The notes beneath the pieces are model-generated. The model ran no database searches. It was not told where the DNA came from and was given only the letters and a program-made list of their open reading frames with translations. A stretch of 64,000 nucleotides of DNA, taken from NCBI RefSeq assembly GCF_029960645.1, contig NZ_JASBQY010000001.1:83641-147640 (forward strand). Direction: 5' to 3'. The translations under genes were made by a program, and so were the position numbers. Below are positions 43,286 to 52,878 of the stretch, one piece after another (positions within the stretch are counted from its first letter, which is position 1; each line of letters begins with the position of its first letter). The DNA comes from Arthrobacter sp. AL12 (GTDB lineage: Bacteria; Actinomycetota; Actinomycetes; Actinomycetales; Micrococcaceae).

Positions 43286-44320
43286 GTGACCAACCCCAAA
43301 CCTGGAACCTCCGACGGACAGATCCGCTGGGGAATCCTCGGCACCGGTTTCATCGCCGGGCTGCAGACGCAGGACCTGATCGACAACGGATTCACGGTGC
43401 AGGCCGTCGGTTCCCGCACGCTGGAATCAAGCAAAGTGTTCAGCGGCAAGTTCAGCATTCCCACCGCCAATGACAGCTACGAAGCACTGGTCACGGACCC
43501 GGCCGTCGACGTCGTGTACGTCGCCACGCCGCACACCTTCCACCACGCCCACGCACTGCTCGCCTTGAATGCCGGGAAACACGTGCTGATCGAGAAGCCG
43601 TTCACCATCAATGCCCGCGAAGCCCGGGAAATCGTCGAACTGGCCGAATCCAAGGGGCTGGTGGCACTTGAGGCCATGTGGAGCCGCTTCCTGCCGCACA
43701 TGGTCCGGATCCGCGAGATCATCCATGACGGCACGCTCGGCGAGATCCGGAAGATCGTTGCCAGCCACAACCAAAACCTTCCCAAGGACCCCGCCCACCG
43801 GCTGAACGACCCTGCCCTGGGCGGCGGAGCGCTGCTGGACCTCGGCATCTACCCGGTCTCCTTCGCTTTTGATGTCCTTGGCGTTCCGGAGATCATCCGG
43901 GCCAGCGCCTCCATGACGGCAACAGGGGTGGACCGCCAGACGGCGGCGATCTTCGAATACCCACAAGGACAGCAGGCCCTCGTGGACTGCGCGCTGGATG
44001 CCGACGGAGCCACCCGGGCAGTCGTCATCGGGACGGAAGGCTGGATCGACATCGAACCCATCTGGTCCAATCCCACGCCGTTCACCCGGTTCGACACGCA
44101 CGGAAACGTCCTGGAGAGGTTTGACGAGCCGGTCAAGGGCAGAGGGATGCAATTCCAGGCAGCCGAGATGGAACGCCTCATCCACGCGGGAGCCACCGCC
44201 GGCACGGTTCTTCCGCCCAGCGAGAGCGTGGCCGTCATGGCCGCCATGGACGAGATCCGCCGGCAGATCGGCCTCAGCTACGAAGCCGACGCCACGCCGG
44301 AAGGGGCCCCGAATCACTGA
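43286..44320 (+). CDS. Gfo/Idh/MocA-family oxidoreductase
   Basis: 344-residue NAD(P)-dependent oxidoreductase: GILGTGFIAGLQTQDLIDNG at the nucleotide fold, VLIEKPFTINAREAREIVEL with the catalytic Lys, and DPALGGGALLDLGIYPVSFA in the C-terminal domain. It resembles the dihydrodiol/xylose-dehydrogenase-like branch more than the two oxidoreductases upstream. ATG 43286 is 1 bp after the TolB-like stop. It may extend the sugar-oxidation locus, but a terminator separates it from the main operon. Confidence 0.87.
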   Translation: MTNPKPGTSDGQIRWGILGTGFIAGLQTQDLIDNGFTVQAVGSRTLESSKVFSGKFSIPTANDSYEALVTDPAVDVVYVATPHTFHHAHALLALNAGKHVLIEKPFTINAREAREIVELAESKGLVALEAMWSRFLPHMVRIREIIHDGTLGEIRKIVASHNQNLPKDPAHRLNDPALGGGALLDLGIYPVSFAFDVLGVPEIIRASASMTATGVDRQTAAIFEYPQGQQALVDCALDADGATRAVVIGTEGWIDIEPIWSNPTPFTRFDTHGNVLERFDEPVKGRGMQFQAAEMERLIHAGATAGTVLPPSESVAVMAAMDEIRRQIGLSYEADATPEGAPNH

Positions 44321-44441
44321 TACCGCCGCACCCCGGAGCACCGACCTGCGGCATCACGAGGCGGAGCCGGTCTTCCGGGCCCAGGGGTTCGTGCGCAGCC
44401 CGGGAGCTGCGTCGGCTACGTCCGGGGCTAGGGTTTTAGCT

Positions 44442-44990
44442 ATGACGCACCAGATCCGGACAGCAACAGCGGACGACGCCGGGAGGCTGGCTGCTCTTGC
44501 TGCCGTCACCTTCCCGCTCGCATGTCCGCCGGAGTCCCGGCCTGAGGACATCGCGGCGCACCTGGCCAACACCCTCAGCGAGGCCCACTTCCGGGCCTAT
44601 CTGGCCGACCCTGACGTCACCATCCTGGTCATCGACGCTGGCGGCGAGCTGCGCGGCTACAGCCTGCTGGTGGCCCGTCCCGCCGGCGGCCCGGACGTGG
44701 CCTCGGTCCTGACCGAACTGCCGTCCACCGAACTCAGCAAGTGCTACGTCCACCCCGACCACCACGGGCTCGGCGCCGCAGCCGAACTTATGCACGCCAG
44801 CATCGGCGCGGCGGCGGGCGGCGGCGCCCGCGGGCTCTGGCTCGGCGTGAACAGCCAGAACGCCCGGGCCATCCGGTTTTACGAGAAGTCCGGCTTCCGC
44901 AAGGTCGGCACCAAGTCCTTCACGCTCGGCAACACCGTGGAACACGACTTCGTCATGGAGCGCCGGATCACCTTGGGAGCGGGTGCGTGA
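44442..44990 (+). CDS. GNAT-family N-acetyltransferase
   Basis: 182-residue GNAT acetyltransferase. The acetyl-CoA motif is ELSKCYVHPDHHGLGAAAEL, and the C-terminal part reads WLGVNSQNARAIRFYEKSGF followed by R-K-V-G. ATG 44442 begins the domain. The 120 bp upstream of it shows no feature. Substrate unknown. Confidence 0.88.
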   Translation: MTHQIRTATADDAGRLAALAAVTFPLACPPESRPEDIAAHLANTLSEAHFRAYLADPDVTILVIDAGGELRGYSLLVARPAGGPDVASVLTELPSTELSKCYVHPDHHGLGAAAELMHASIGAAAGGGARGLWLGVNSQNARAIRFYEKSGFRKVGTKSFTLGNTVEHDFVMERRITLGAGA

Positions 44991-45091
44991 ACGCGCGCAT
45001 GCCGGGCCGCCTCCCCCCAGCCTGACCCGCCCGTGACCAACCCGACAGTCCGCCGGGGAATGGAGCCGCCCCCGTCGGGGTTGTGGCGAGC

Positions 45092-45841
45092 ATGAAGATT
45101 GAGATCTGGTCCGACGTCGCCTGCCCTTGGTGCTACATCGGCAAACGCCGCTTTGAAACCGCGCTGGCGGCCTTCCCGCACCGCGAGGCCGTGGAGGTGA
45201 CGTGGCGCAGCTACCAGCTGGACCCGTCGCTGCCCGACCACTACGACGGCACCGAACTGGACTACCTGAGCACCCGCAAGGGCCTGGCTCCGGCGCAGGT
45301 CGCCGGAATGTTCGCGCATGTGGCGGAGCAGGCACGGGGTGAGGGCCTCAATTACCGTTTCGACGACGTCGTGGTCGCCAACAGCTTCACGGCCCACCGG
45401 CTGATCCACCTCGCCGCCACGCACGGGCAGCAGGACGCCGCCAAGGAACGCCTGCTCAGCGACCACTTCGAGCGGGGCCTGGACATCGGCAGCCGGGACT
45501 ACCTGACCTCACTGGGACTGGATCTGGGGATCCCCGCGGCCGCGCTGGCGGAACTGTTCACCACGGACAAATACGCCGACGACGTCCGGCTGGACTTCGA
45601 GGAAGGCCGCGCCCTGGGCGTCACCGGCGTCCCGTTCTTCGTGATCGACCGGAAATTCGGGCTCTCCGGCGCCCAGCCCGCCGAAACCTTCACGGCCGCC
45701 CTCGAGCAGGCGTGGCAGGAGAGCCGCCCGCTGGAAATGGTCGGCGCCGCCGGCGGCGGGGACGCCCACGGAGCCGACGACGCCTGCGGCCCGGAAGGCT
45801 GCGCCGCCGAAGGCGGATTGGACAGTTCGCGAGCCAGCTGA
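45092..45841 (+). CDS. DsbA-family oxidoreductase, FrnE-like
   Basis: 249-residue thioredoxin-fold protein of the DsbA/FrnE group, cytoplasmic. The active site CPWC is in WSDVACPWCYIGKRRFETAL near residue 11, and the cis-Pro loop is GVTGVPFFVIDRKFGLSGAQ. The C-terminal tail is Gly/Ala-rich with two cysteines (DACGPEGCAAEG), resembling FrnE tails, where extra Cys take part in redox or metal binding. ATG 45092 is preferred; GTG 45083 is in frame. Confidence 0.88.
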   Translation: MKIEIWSDVACPWCYIGKRRFETALAAFPHREAVEVTWRSYQLDPSLPDHYDGTELDYLSTRKGLAPAQVAGMFAHVAEQARGEGLNYRFDDVVVANSFTAHRLIHLAATHGQQDAAKERLLSDHFERGLDIGSRDYLTSLGLDLGIPAAALAELFTTDKYADDVRLDFEEGRALGVTGVPFFVIDRKFGLSGAQPAETFTAALEQAWQESRPLEMVGAAGGGDAHGADDACGPEGCAAEGGLDSSRAS

Positions 45842-45999
45842 CGTTGTCGTGCTGAACTTTCCGCGAGTCCGTGCGCCGCGGCCATGAGCCGTGCCCTTGT
45901 TGTTGCATAGTGGACCCAGGCAGTCGATTGACTCCATGTTCCGACGATCGATTCCTGTCCTTGAATGGCGACGACAGGCGACCAACAAGATGGAGATCG

Positions 46000-48330
46000 A
46001 TGACTACCGAAGAGCCCGCTGGCCGGCGGGGATTCCCCGCGATTGACGGGCGTCATTCCCGGGTCTGGATCCTCGGACTCCTTGCCGTGGCCGCGGCCTT
46101 TTCGGCCGGCCTAGCCTTTCGTTCGGCTGAAGAGTTCAGCCCGCTGGTCGACGGTCTCCTTGCCCTGCTCACGGTTTGGGTTCCCGCCGCGGTCGGATGG
46201 CTGGTAGTGCACCGCACCGGGCGCCGGCGACTGGAAATCATCCTCGCCGCGGGCGCATTGTCCTGCCAGGCTGCCGGGGAAACCTATTACGTGTTGAAGT
46301 CTGCCACCGGCGAGGACGTGCCGCTGCCTTCGGCGGCCGACGTGGGCTACACAGGGTTCTATGTGTTCATGCTGGCCACCCTGGCCGTGGTCATCCGCCG
46401 CCGCCTGCCTGACATGACTTGGCCCGTCGTCCTCGACAGCGCCGTCGGCGCCCTTGGGGCCTCCGCGATGCTCGCGGTCGTTCTGGACCCCATCCTGAAC
46501 ACGGTCCTCGATGGCCCGCGCTCGCTGGCCATGGCTCTCGGCGCCGCCTATCCCTTGCTGGACCTCGTTTTGGTGGCCGCGGTGATTGGCATCGCAGCGA
46601 CCACGGGGCGCAACATCGGACGGGGATGGGGTCTGCTGGTCCTGGGCCTGCTCACTTTTGCCGGCGCCGACATCGGCTATGCCCTGCTGGAGCTGAACAG
46701 TGTCTACGCCGTTGGAACCCCCTTGGACGCCTCCTGGGCGCTGGGCATCGCCCTGATAGGCGCATGGGTCGTCATGCAGGGCCGCACTGACGATGCCCCC
46801 GGCGCCGAGGCAAGGGCCCTGCCGTCCCAGGCAGTTCCTGCCCTGGCAACGCTGGCGAGTTTGTTCGTCTTGATTTTGGGTACGCAGGTGCGAGTGCTCG
46901 TCCTCGCTGTGGTTTTGGCCAGCCTGACTCTGGCGCTGGCGGCGCTGCCGCTGGTTTTCCGGCAACGGATCCGGCTCGCGGACGTGCAGCGTCAGGCGCG
47001 GACTGATGAGCTGACAGGGCTTCCCAACAGGCGGGCCCTCTACACGGACGTGCCCAAGCGTCTTGCCGCAAACGGCCGGCGGCGCAGTGCGGTGCTGCTG
47101 CTGGACCTCGACAAGTTCAAGGAGATCAACGACAGTCTCGGCCACGATGTCGGCGACGCCCTCCTCAGCCAGGTGTCCGCGCGCCTGGCTGGACAGCTTC
47201 GGCCCACGGACCTGCTGGCACGAATGGGCGGCGACGAGTTTGTTCTGCATGTCGAAAACGTCGGAGCCGGGGAAGCACAGGCCGTGGCCCTGAAGTTGAG
47301 GTCTGCACTGGCTGAACCCTTCGATCTGGGCAGCGTCACTGTCCACGTAAACGCCAGCATTGGAATTTCGTGCTACCCGGACCAGGGGCAAGACCTGACG
47401 ATGTTGCTGCGCAGGGCAGACCTGGCGATGTACACGGCAAAATCGACGCACAGCGGCCACTTCGTCTACGACGGCGGTGAGATCATTTTCGACCCACGCC
47501 AGGCCCACACCGTGCAGACGCTCAAAGAGGCCGTGTGCGGGGACCAACTACTCCTGCATTTCCAACCAAAGGTCGATCTCGCCACGGGAGACGTCCGGGG
47601 CGTGGAGGCCCTGGTCCGTTGGCAACATCCGGACTTGGGCCTTCTACAGCCAGACGACTTCCTGAAACGGTTCGAGGAAGCCGGACTCATGCCGGCCTTG
47701 ACGGGCATCGTCCTGGGCAAGGCCCTGGACCAGGCCGCAGCCTGGGCAGCCAAGGGCCGGGACCTGACCGTGGCCGTGAACCTTTCCGCGCCCTCAATCA
47801 TCGACTCCGGCCTGCCGGCCCAAATTGGCACCATGACCTCGGCGCGCGGGTTGTCCCCCTCCGTCCTCGTACTGGAGATCACCGAAGACGTCCTCGTCGC
47901 CGACCGCGACCGGGCCCGCACGGTACTGACCACGCTGCGAGATCTTGGCGTCCGGATCGCCGTCGACGATTTCGGCAAGGGATACAGTTCCCTTTCCTAC
48001 CTGCGGGAACTTCCCATCGACGAGCTCAAACTCGACAAATCGTTCATATTGTCCATGACGGACGACTCCCGCGCCACGGCACTGGTGGTTTCAACGATAG
48101 ATTTGGCGCACAGCCTGGGATTGGACATGACCGCCGAAGGCGTGGAAAGCGCCGGCGCATACCGCGCACTCAGCGACTACGGCTGCGACCTGGCGCAAGG
48201 CTACTTCATGTCAAAGCCACTCCCTGCCGCGGAACTGGACGCATGGCTCACAGAACGCGGCCAACAAACGCAGCCGGCCCCCTTCTCGGATCTCCACCCA
48301 GGCCCGGCGGCTGTAGTGGCGCGTCCCTGA
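46000..48330 (+). CDS. Membrane GGDEF-EAL cyclic-di-GMP enzyme
   Basis: 776-residue sensor. Residues ~20-310 hold about eight to ten membrane helices forming an MHYT/7TM-like sensory region of no recognised family. The diguanylate cyclase domain follows (DELTGLPNRRALYTDV, then LARMGGDEFVLH with an intact GGDEF, residues ~335-490). The phosphodiesterase domain (residues ~505-760) has RGVEALVRWQHPDLG (EAL), NLSAPSI, ITEDVLV, and DDFGKGYSSLSYLRELPIDE, so key metal residues look present. Either or both activities may operate. GGAG lies 5 bp before ATG 46000. It is the only c-di-GMP gene in the window. Confidence 0.9.
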   Translation: MTTEEPAGRRGFPAIDGRHSRVWILGLLAVAAAFSAGLAFRSAEEFSPLVDGLLALLTVWVPAAVGWLVVHRTGRRRLEIILAAGALSCQAAGETYYVLKSATGEDVPLPSAADVGYTGFYVFMLATLAVVIRRRLPDMTWPVVLDSAVGALGASAMLAVVLDPILNTVLDGPRSLAMALGAAYPLLDLVLVAAVIGIAATTGRNIGRGWGLLVLGLLTFAGADIGYALLELNSVYAVGTPLDASWALGIALIGAWVVMQGRTDDAPGAEARALPSQAVPALATLASLFVLILGTQVRVLVLAVVLASLTLALAALPLVFRQRIRLADVQRQARTDELTGLPNRRALYTDVPKRLAANGRRRSAVLLLDLDKFKEINDSLGHDVGDALLSQVSARLAGQLRPTDLLARMGGDEFVLHVENVGAGEAQAVALKLRSALAEPFDLGSVTVHVNASIGISCYPDQGQDLTMLLRRADLAMYTAKSTHSGHFVYDGGEIIFDPRQAHTVQTLKEAVCGDQLLLHFQPKVDLATGDVRGVEALVRWQHPDLGLLQPDDFLKRFEEAGLMPALTGIVLGKALDQAAAWAAKGRDLTVAVNLSAPSIIDSGLPAQIGTMTSARGLSPSVLVLEITEDVLVADRDRARTVLTTLRDLGVRIAVDDFGKGYSSLSYLRELPIDELKLDKSFILSMTDDSRATALVVSTIDLAHSLGLDMTAEGVESAGAYRALSDYGCDLAQGYFMSKPLPAAELDAWLTERGQQTQPAPFSDLHPGPAAVVARP

Positions 48331-48402
48331 CAGGCACGCCAGCCGGGGGTCGCTTCAGGCAATGAACGCCGGTTTACTGACAGATCGCGCTAAAGTGTCC
48401 GT

Positions 48403-49041
48403 ATGCCCAGGATTTCGGCCGCGAGCAACGCCGCCCAACGAGCCGAGACCCAGCACCGCATCCTGACCGCGTTCGGTGAGCTCCTCTTCACGCATGGGCT
48501 CCCGGGGCTGACCATGACCGACGTCGCACGCCACGCCCGGATCGGCCGCACCGCCGTGTACAACTACTACGCGGACATCGAAGAGCTGCTGATCGCCTAC
48601 GCGCTGGACGAGACCGAACGGTTCCTGGTCGACCTGCGCGATTCCCTGGCTGCGCTGGAGAACCCGGTGGACCGCCTGGCCCTGTACGTCCGCGCCCAGG
48701 TCGAGGACCTCAGCCGGCGGCACCTGCCGCCGGGCCCCGCGATGGGGGCCGTGCTCTCGCCGGCGTCGTTCGCGAAGCTGGCGGACCACGTCGGGGAGCT
48801 CAGCGTGCTCCTGCAGGGCATTCTCCGGGACGGCATTGCCCAGGGCTACCTGCCCGAGTCGGACATCACCCAGCTCGCGCAGCTCATCCACGGCACCCTG
48901 TCCTCCAGCGCGGCCCGCGGTGACGGCGCCGGCCAGGACGCCGAGGCGGAGGCCCGGGTTGCCCGGACCGTGCGGTTCGTCCAGCTCGGCGCCGGGGCCC
49001 GGTTCGACGACGACGGCAGGCCCCTCCGCGCGCCCTCCTGA
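48403..49041 (+). CDS. TetR-family transcriptional regulator
   Basis: 212-residue TetR-type regulator. The N-terminal helix-turn-helix is AQRAETQHRILTAFGELLFT, LTMTDVARHARIGRTAVYNY, and Y-A-D-I-E-E-L. The C-terminal ligand domain ends with an acidic Ala-rich segment. ATG 48403 starts the protein 73 bp after the GGDEF-EAL gene. Target and ligand are unknown. Confidence 0.88.
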   Translation: MPRISAASNAAQRAETQHRILTAFGELLFTHGLPGLTMTDVARHARIGRTAVYNYYADIEELLIAYALDETERFLVDLRDSLAALENPVDRLALYVRAQVEDLSRRHLPPGPAMGAVLSPASFAKLADHVGELSVLLQGILRDGIAQGYLPESDITQLAQLIHGTLSSSAARGDGAGQDAEAEARVARTVRFVQLGAGARFDDDGRPLRAPS

Positions 49042-49063
49042 CGTCCGGGCCCGGCTCCCCGCG

Positions 49064-49735
49064 CTACCCGGCCGACGGCGTCGGCGTCACGGGCAACCCG
49101 GATTCGTCCACGATCCGCCGGTCCTCGCGCGGGCAGCTGAGTTGGCCCGGGGTCTGGTCGACGAGTTCCGGTTTCGTCAGTTGCTGGAAGTCTCCGGTCA
49201 GGATGACGTCCACGCTCGGGTCCGTCCGGCCGTCCTGGAAGTAATCCGAGCCCGGCAGGTTCCGCTGCACACTGAACGCCGCGGACTGTCCCGCGGCGCC
49301 GGAGACGACCAACGCCACCCCGCGGTAGCTCGAGGTCGTATTGGCAACGGCCCCGACGATGAACTTGCGGGCCGCGAACTCATCGGCCACGGAGCGGGCC
49401 AGTCCCGGGCGGGAGGTCGAGTTGAAGACATTGAGGTTGATCGTCTCCGGCGGCGTGTAGTCGAAGCGCGCTTCCGGGCAGACGGACGCGGCCGCCTGCC
49501 TGCGCTCCGCCGTCGGAATCTTGATCTGGCCGTTCATGATCGCCAGCGCAACCACAATGGCGGCGGCCACCAGCCCGACGAGCAGCACCAGAACTACTCC
49601 GTGCAGGATGCGTCGTCGCATCCTGACGGGATTGTTGTGCATCTCGTCATCCTCCACGAAGGTGGCCCGCAGATCCGAGCCGGTAATGACCTGGTGCCCG
49701 TGCAGGACGGTGACGTCCTTCGGCTTCCTAGCCAT
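49064..49735 (-). CDS. LytR C-terminal domain membrane protein
   Basis: 223-residue protein with a basic cytoplasmic N-terminus, one membrane helix (HGVVLVLLVGLVAAAIVVAL, residues ~45-64) and an extracytoplasmic LytR_C domain (INLNVFNSTSRPGLARSVAD ... VGAVANTTSSYRGVALVVSG). LytR_C domains occur on cell-wall teichoic-acid/arabinogalactan ligases, but the catalytic LCP domain is absent here. Start ATG 49735 overlaps the stop of the preceding gene by 8 bp. Confidence 0.87.
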   Translation of the reverse strand: MARKPKDVTVLHGHQVITGSDLRATFVEDDEMHNNPVRMRRRILHGVVLVLLVGLVAAAIVVALAIMNGQIKIPTAERRQAAASVCPEARFDYTPPETINLNVFNSTSRPGLARSVADEFAARKFIVGAVANTTSSYRGVALVVSGAAGQSAAFSVQRNLPGSDYFQDGRTDPSVDVILTGDFQQLTKPELVDQTPGQLSCPREDRRIVDESGLPVTPTPSAG

Positions 49736-50027
49736 TTATCACCAGCACACGCGCGTGGATCGCTGTGCGCTGGTGCAGCGCCGTTCGAACGGCCCGGTGC
49801 AGGCCGTCCTCCAGGTACAGGACGCCGCGGTACTCCACCACGTGCGGGAACAGGTCGCCGAAGAACGTCGAGTCCTCCGCCAGCAGCGCCTCGAGGTCCA
49901 GCGTGCGCTTGGTGGTCACCAGCTCATCCAGCCGGACCGGCCGCGGCGGCAGCGTTGCCCAGTCCTTGGGCGTGCTGTAACCATGGTCGGGGTACGGGCG
50001 TCCCTCGCCCACGGCTTTGAATATCAC
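49728..50027 (-). CDS. Small conserved actinobacterial protein (annotated VapB-like in relatives)
   Basis: 99-residue soluble protein: KAVGEGRPYPDHGYSTPKDW, PRPVRLDELVTTKRTLDLEA, and VEYRGVLYLEDGLHRAVRTA. Similar proteins next to LytR_C genes in actinobacteria are sometimes labelled VapB antitoxins, but the D-G-L-H-R pattern looks more like a ParB-type fold and no toxin gene is adjacent. GTG 50027 is the start. It is coupled to the LytR_C gene by an 8-bp overlap. Confidence 0.75.
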   Translation of the reverse strand: MIFKAVGEGRPYPDHGYSTPKDWATLPPRPVRLDELVTTKRTLDLEALLAEDSTFFGDLFPHVVEYRGVLYLEDGLHRAVRTALHQRTAIHARVLVING

Positions 50028-50206
50028 CCTGCAAGACTAGGGAACTTGGACCGACAAGGGAATCCACGACTCCCGGTGCCGGGAGGTTGTAGCCAAACAG
50101 TAACCATGTGTCACACCGCAAGGCCCTTGCTGCCACAGTCAACACCTTGCCGGCGGTACGGTCCACAACACATGCAAAGATGCCCGGCTGCTGGGAGAAT
50201 GGGGCC

Positions 50207-51121
50207 ATGACAATTCCCGAGACCTCAGCGTCCCTCTCGCCGTCGGCTCCCCCGCTGGCCCTGCTGCTCGACGTCGACGGTCCCGTGGCGAGCCCCGTGA
50301 CCCGTGCGGTTCAGCCGGTGATCATCGCGGACCTGCTGGCACTGGCCGCGGCGGGGATCCCGGTCGTCTTCAACACCGGCCGATCGGCTGCTTTCATCCG
50401 CGAACAGGTGATGGAGCCGATGATCGCCGCCGGAATGCCGGACGGAACCCTTATCCATGCCGTGTGCGAGAAGGGTGCCGTCTGGTTCAGCTACACCTCC
50501 GCCGGACCCGGGCCGGACCATGTCGATCACGAGTTAGCCATCCCGCGGACCTTCGGCGACGACGTCCGGCGCCTGGTGGCCGAGGATTACGCCGGCCACA
50601 TGTTCTTCGACGAGACCAAGCTGGCCATGGTCTCCGTGGAGCAGCACATCGCCGTCGAGAACTCCGACTACCGCGCCGAGCAGCAATTGTTCGACGCCGA
50701 TGCCATGGAGCTGATGGGCCGGCACGGCCTCGGCGTGGTGCGGCTGGACCACCATGCCCCGGACTCCGATGACCGGATCGATTACCGGGTGGATCCGACC
50801 ATCATCTCCACCGACATCGAGTCGGTCCGGCTCGGCAAGGACCTTGGCGCGAGCCGGGCCGTGGAGCTGCTGGCGGCGCAGGGCGTCACCCCGCAGGCCT
50901 GGCGCACGGTGGGCGATTCCCGCACCGACTACGCCATGGCCGACTGGCTGCACCACAACGACCATCCGGTGAAGCACGTCGACGTGCGGCCCGCCGACGG
51001 CGTCCCGGTGAAACCGTACGAGGTACTCACCGCGGCGGATCTGGGGCTCGGAGAGGATGTCATCCACGACGATGCCGGGGCTGCTTTTCTGCGCAGCTGG
51101 CGCGCGGCCCTGCTGGGCTGA
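50207..51121 (+). CDS. HAD-family hydrolase
   Basis: 304-residue haloacid-dehalogenase-type phosphatase: motif I LALLLDVDGPVASPVT with the nucleophilic D-x-D near residue 24, motif II in VVFNTGRSAAFI, and motif IV VGDSRTDYAMADWLHH with the Mg ligand Asp. GGGAG precedes ATG 50207. It resembles sugar-phosphate-type HAD enzymes with a C2 cap; substrate unknown. Confidence 0.85.
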   Translation: MTIPETSASLSPSAPPLALLLDVDGPVASPVTRAVQPVIIADLLALAAAGIPVVFNTGRSAAFIREQVMEPMIAAGMPDGTLIHAVCEKGAVWFSYTSAGPGPDHVDHELAIPRTFGDDVRRLVAEDYAGHMFFDETKLAMVSVEQHIAVENSDYRAEQQLFDADAMELMGRHGLGVVRLDHHAPDSDDRIDYRVDPTIISTDIESVRLGKDLGASRAVELLAAQGVTPQAWRTVGDSRTDYAMADWLHHNDHPVKHVDVRPADGVPVKPYEVLTAADLGLGEDVIHDDAGAAFLRSWRAALLG

Positions 51122-51240
51122 ACCAGCGGGCTGCAGCACTCCCGGACCCGGGATTCCGAGGGCGGGCGGGGGCTCCCGCGGCCGCCGCTGGCGGCGTTTC
51201 AGCCGCGGAAATTCGGGTCGATTTTGGGGCGGGCGTTATT

Positions 51241-52875
51241 ATGCAAGTAGGGACACATTCACGCAAACAATCACGGAGAACTGAAATTACAGACGCATTG
51301 GTCCAGGACGAAATCTACTACGGCAGCCAGGCATCGGTAGACGCCCATGATGAGGTCACCTCCGCGGCTGCCGTCGCGAGATTCCGGGCGCGCCAGGATG
51401 TTGTCCGCCGCCGGGGCCGGTACGGCCTGATCAACGAGAACCGCACGCCGTACCAGGCCATGGTCGAGGACCTGATGTTCATCCGCTCGGTGCTGGACGG
51501 CGCCGGCCTGGACTACCTTCTGGTCCGCGGCAACACCGACCGGCCCGTTATCGCGGTGGACTGGAAGGACCGGAAGGAACTCCGCGCCGCGCTCGTCAAG
51601 GCCTGCCACGATGAGCCCTTCTACTCGATGAGCGTCGACGCCAAGAAGAAGTCCTCGGTGCTGGTCGCCGACGGCGAGCTCTCCCCGAACCGGCAGTCGC
51701 GGATCTTCCGGCTGTACCGTCCCCGGGTCGAACCGGAAGGCGGCTTCGAGTTCGGCGCCTCAGCCGGGGTGCAGCTTGAACTGTGGAGTTTCGACGGCGA
51801 CGAGCTGATCCTCCCGATCGAGAACTCGCTGACCCGCCGGACGCTGCTGGCCCAGGACGCCGTCCGCGGCACCGTGGAGCGGTACGGCCACACCTGGCCC
51901 ACCATCGAGAACATGTTCGCGGACCACGCCAGTGACATCAGCTTCGACATCGATCTTGTGTTTTCCTGGGTGGACGGCAGCTCCCCGGAGTACATTGCGG
52001 CGCGGCGCGCACGGATGGCCGGCGTCGTCGTGGGCGAAGGTGACGACCACGAGGCCCGCTTCCGCCAGATCGACGAACTCAAGTACGCGCTGCGCTCGAT
52101 CTATATGTTCGCTCCCTGGATCCGCCGCATCTTCATTGCCACGGACTCCCACGCGCCCTCCTGGCTGGCGGACCACCCGGGTGTCACGATCGTCCGAAGC
52201 GAGGAGTTCTTCGCGGACCCCTCCGTGCTGCCCACCCACAACTCGCAGGCAGTGGAGTGCCAGCTCCACCACATCGAGGGCCTGTCCGAGCACTTCCTGT
52301 ACTCCAACGACGACATGTTCTTCGGCCGCGCCGTCGGACCGGACATGTTCTTCACCCCCGGCGGCATCACGAAGTTCATCGAGGCGGAAACCCGGATCGG
52401 GCTCGGGGACAACGACACGGAACGCAGCGGGTTCGAGAACGCAGCCCGGGTGAACCGGAAGCTGCTCTGGGACCGTTTCGGCCGGATCACCACCCGGCAC
52501 CTGGAGCACACGGCTGCGCCGCTGCGGCGCAGCGTCGTCGCCCAGATGGAGCAGGAGTTTCCGGCGGAATTCGCCAAGACGGCGGCCAGCACGTTCCGCG
52601 CCGCGGACAACATCTCGGTGACCAACTCGTTCTACCACTACTACGCGCTGCTCACCGGCCGCGCCGTCACCCAGACGGCGGCTAAGGTGCGCTACGTGGA
52701 CACCACCGCACGGGCAGGACTCAACTACCTGCCCAAGCTTCTCGCCAAGCGGAACATGGACTTCTTCTGCCTCAACGACGGCAGTTTCCCGGAGGTCCCG
52801 GCCGCTGAACGGGCCGAACTCGTGACGGACTTCCTGGAGAAGTACTACCCCATCAAGGCTCCCTGGGAGAAGTAG
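51241..52875 (+). CDS. Stealth-family sugar-phosphate transferase
   Basis: 544-residue protein of the Stealth family, which transfers hexose-1-phosphate or similar units in capsule/wall polysaccharide synthesis. Conserved regions: DIDLVFSWVDGSSPEY (CR1), LKYALRSIYMFAPWIRRIFI (CR2), VLPTHNSQAVECQLHHIEGL with FLYSNDDMFFGR, then DNISVTNSFYHYYALLTGRA (CR3) and a CR4 in the C-terminal 60 residues. The first ~180 residues are a variable nucleotidyl-like domain. ATG 51241 has no clear ribosome site; a TTG at 51298, nearer a GGAG at 51275, is a possible start. It stops 3 bp from the convergent CpdA-like gene. Confidence 0.88.
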   Translation: MQVGTHSRKQSRRTEITDALVQDEIYYGSQASVDAHDEVTSAAAVARFRARQDVVRRRGRYGLINENRTPYQAMVEDLMFIRSVLDGAGLDYLLVRGNTDRPVIAVDWKDRKELRAALVKACHDEPFYSMSVDAKKKSSVLVADGELSPNRQSRIFRLYRPRVEPEGGFEFGASAGVQLELWSFDGDELILPIENSLTRRTLLAQDAVRGTVERYGHTWPTIENMFADHASDISFDIDLVFSWVDGSSPEYIAARRARMAGVVVGEGDDHEARFRQIDELKYALRSIYMFAPWIRRIFIATDSHAPSWLADHPGVTIVRSEEFFADPSVLPTHNSQAVECQLHHIEGLSEHFLYSNDDMFFGRAVGPDMFFTPGGITKFIEAETRIGLGDNDTERSGFENAARVNRKLLWDRFGRITTRHLEHTAAPLRRSVVAQMEQEFPAEFAKTAASTFRAADNISVTNSFYHYYALLTGRAVTQTAAKVRYVDTTARAGLNYLPKLLAKRNMDFFCLNDGSFPEVPAAERAELVTDFLEKYYPIKAPWEK

Positions 52876-52878
52876 GGG

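Noticed and set aside
49064..50027. VapBC-type toxin-antitoxin module
   Set aside because: The partner is a LytR_C membrane protein, not a PIN-domain toxin.
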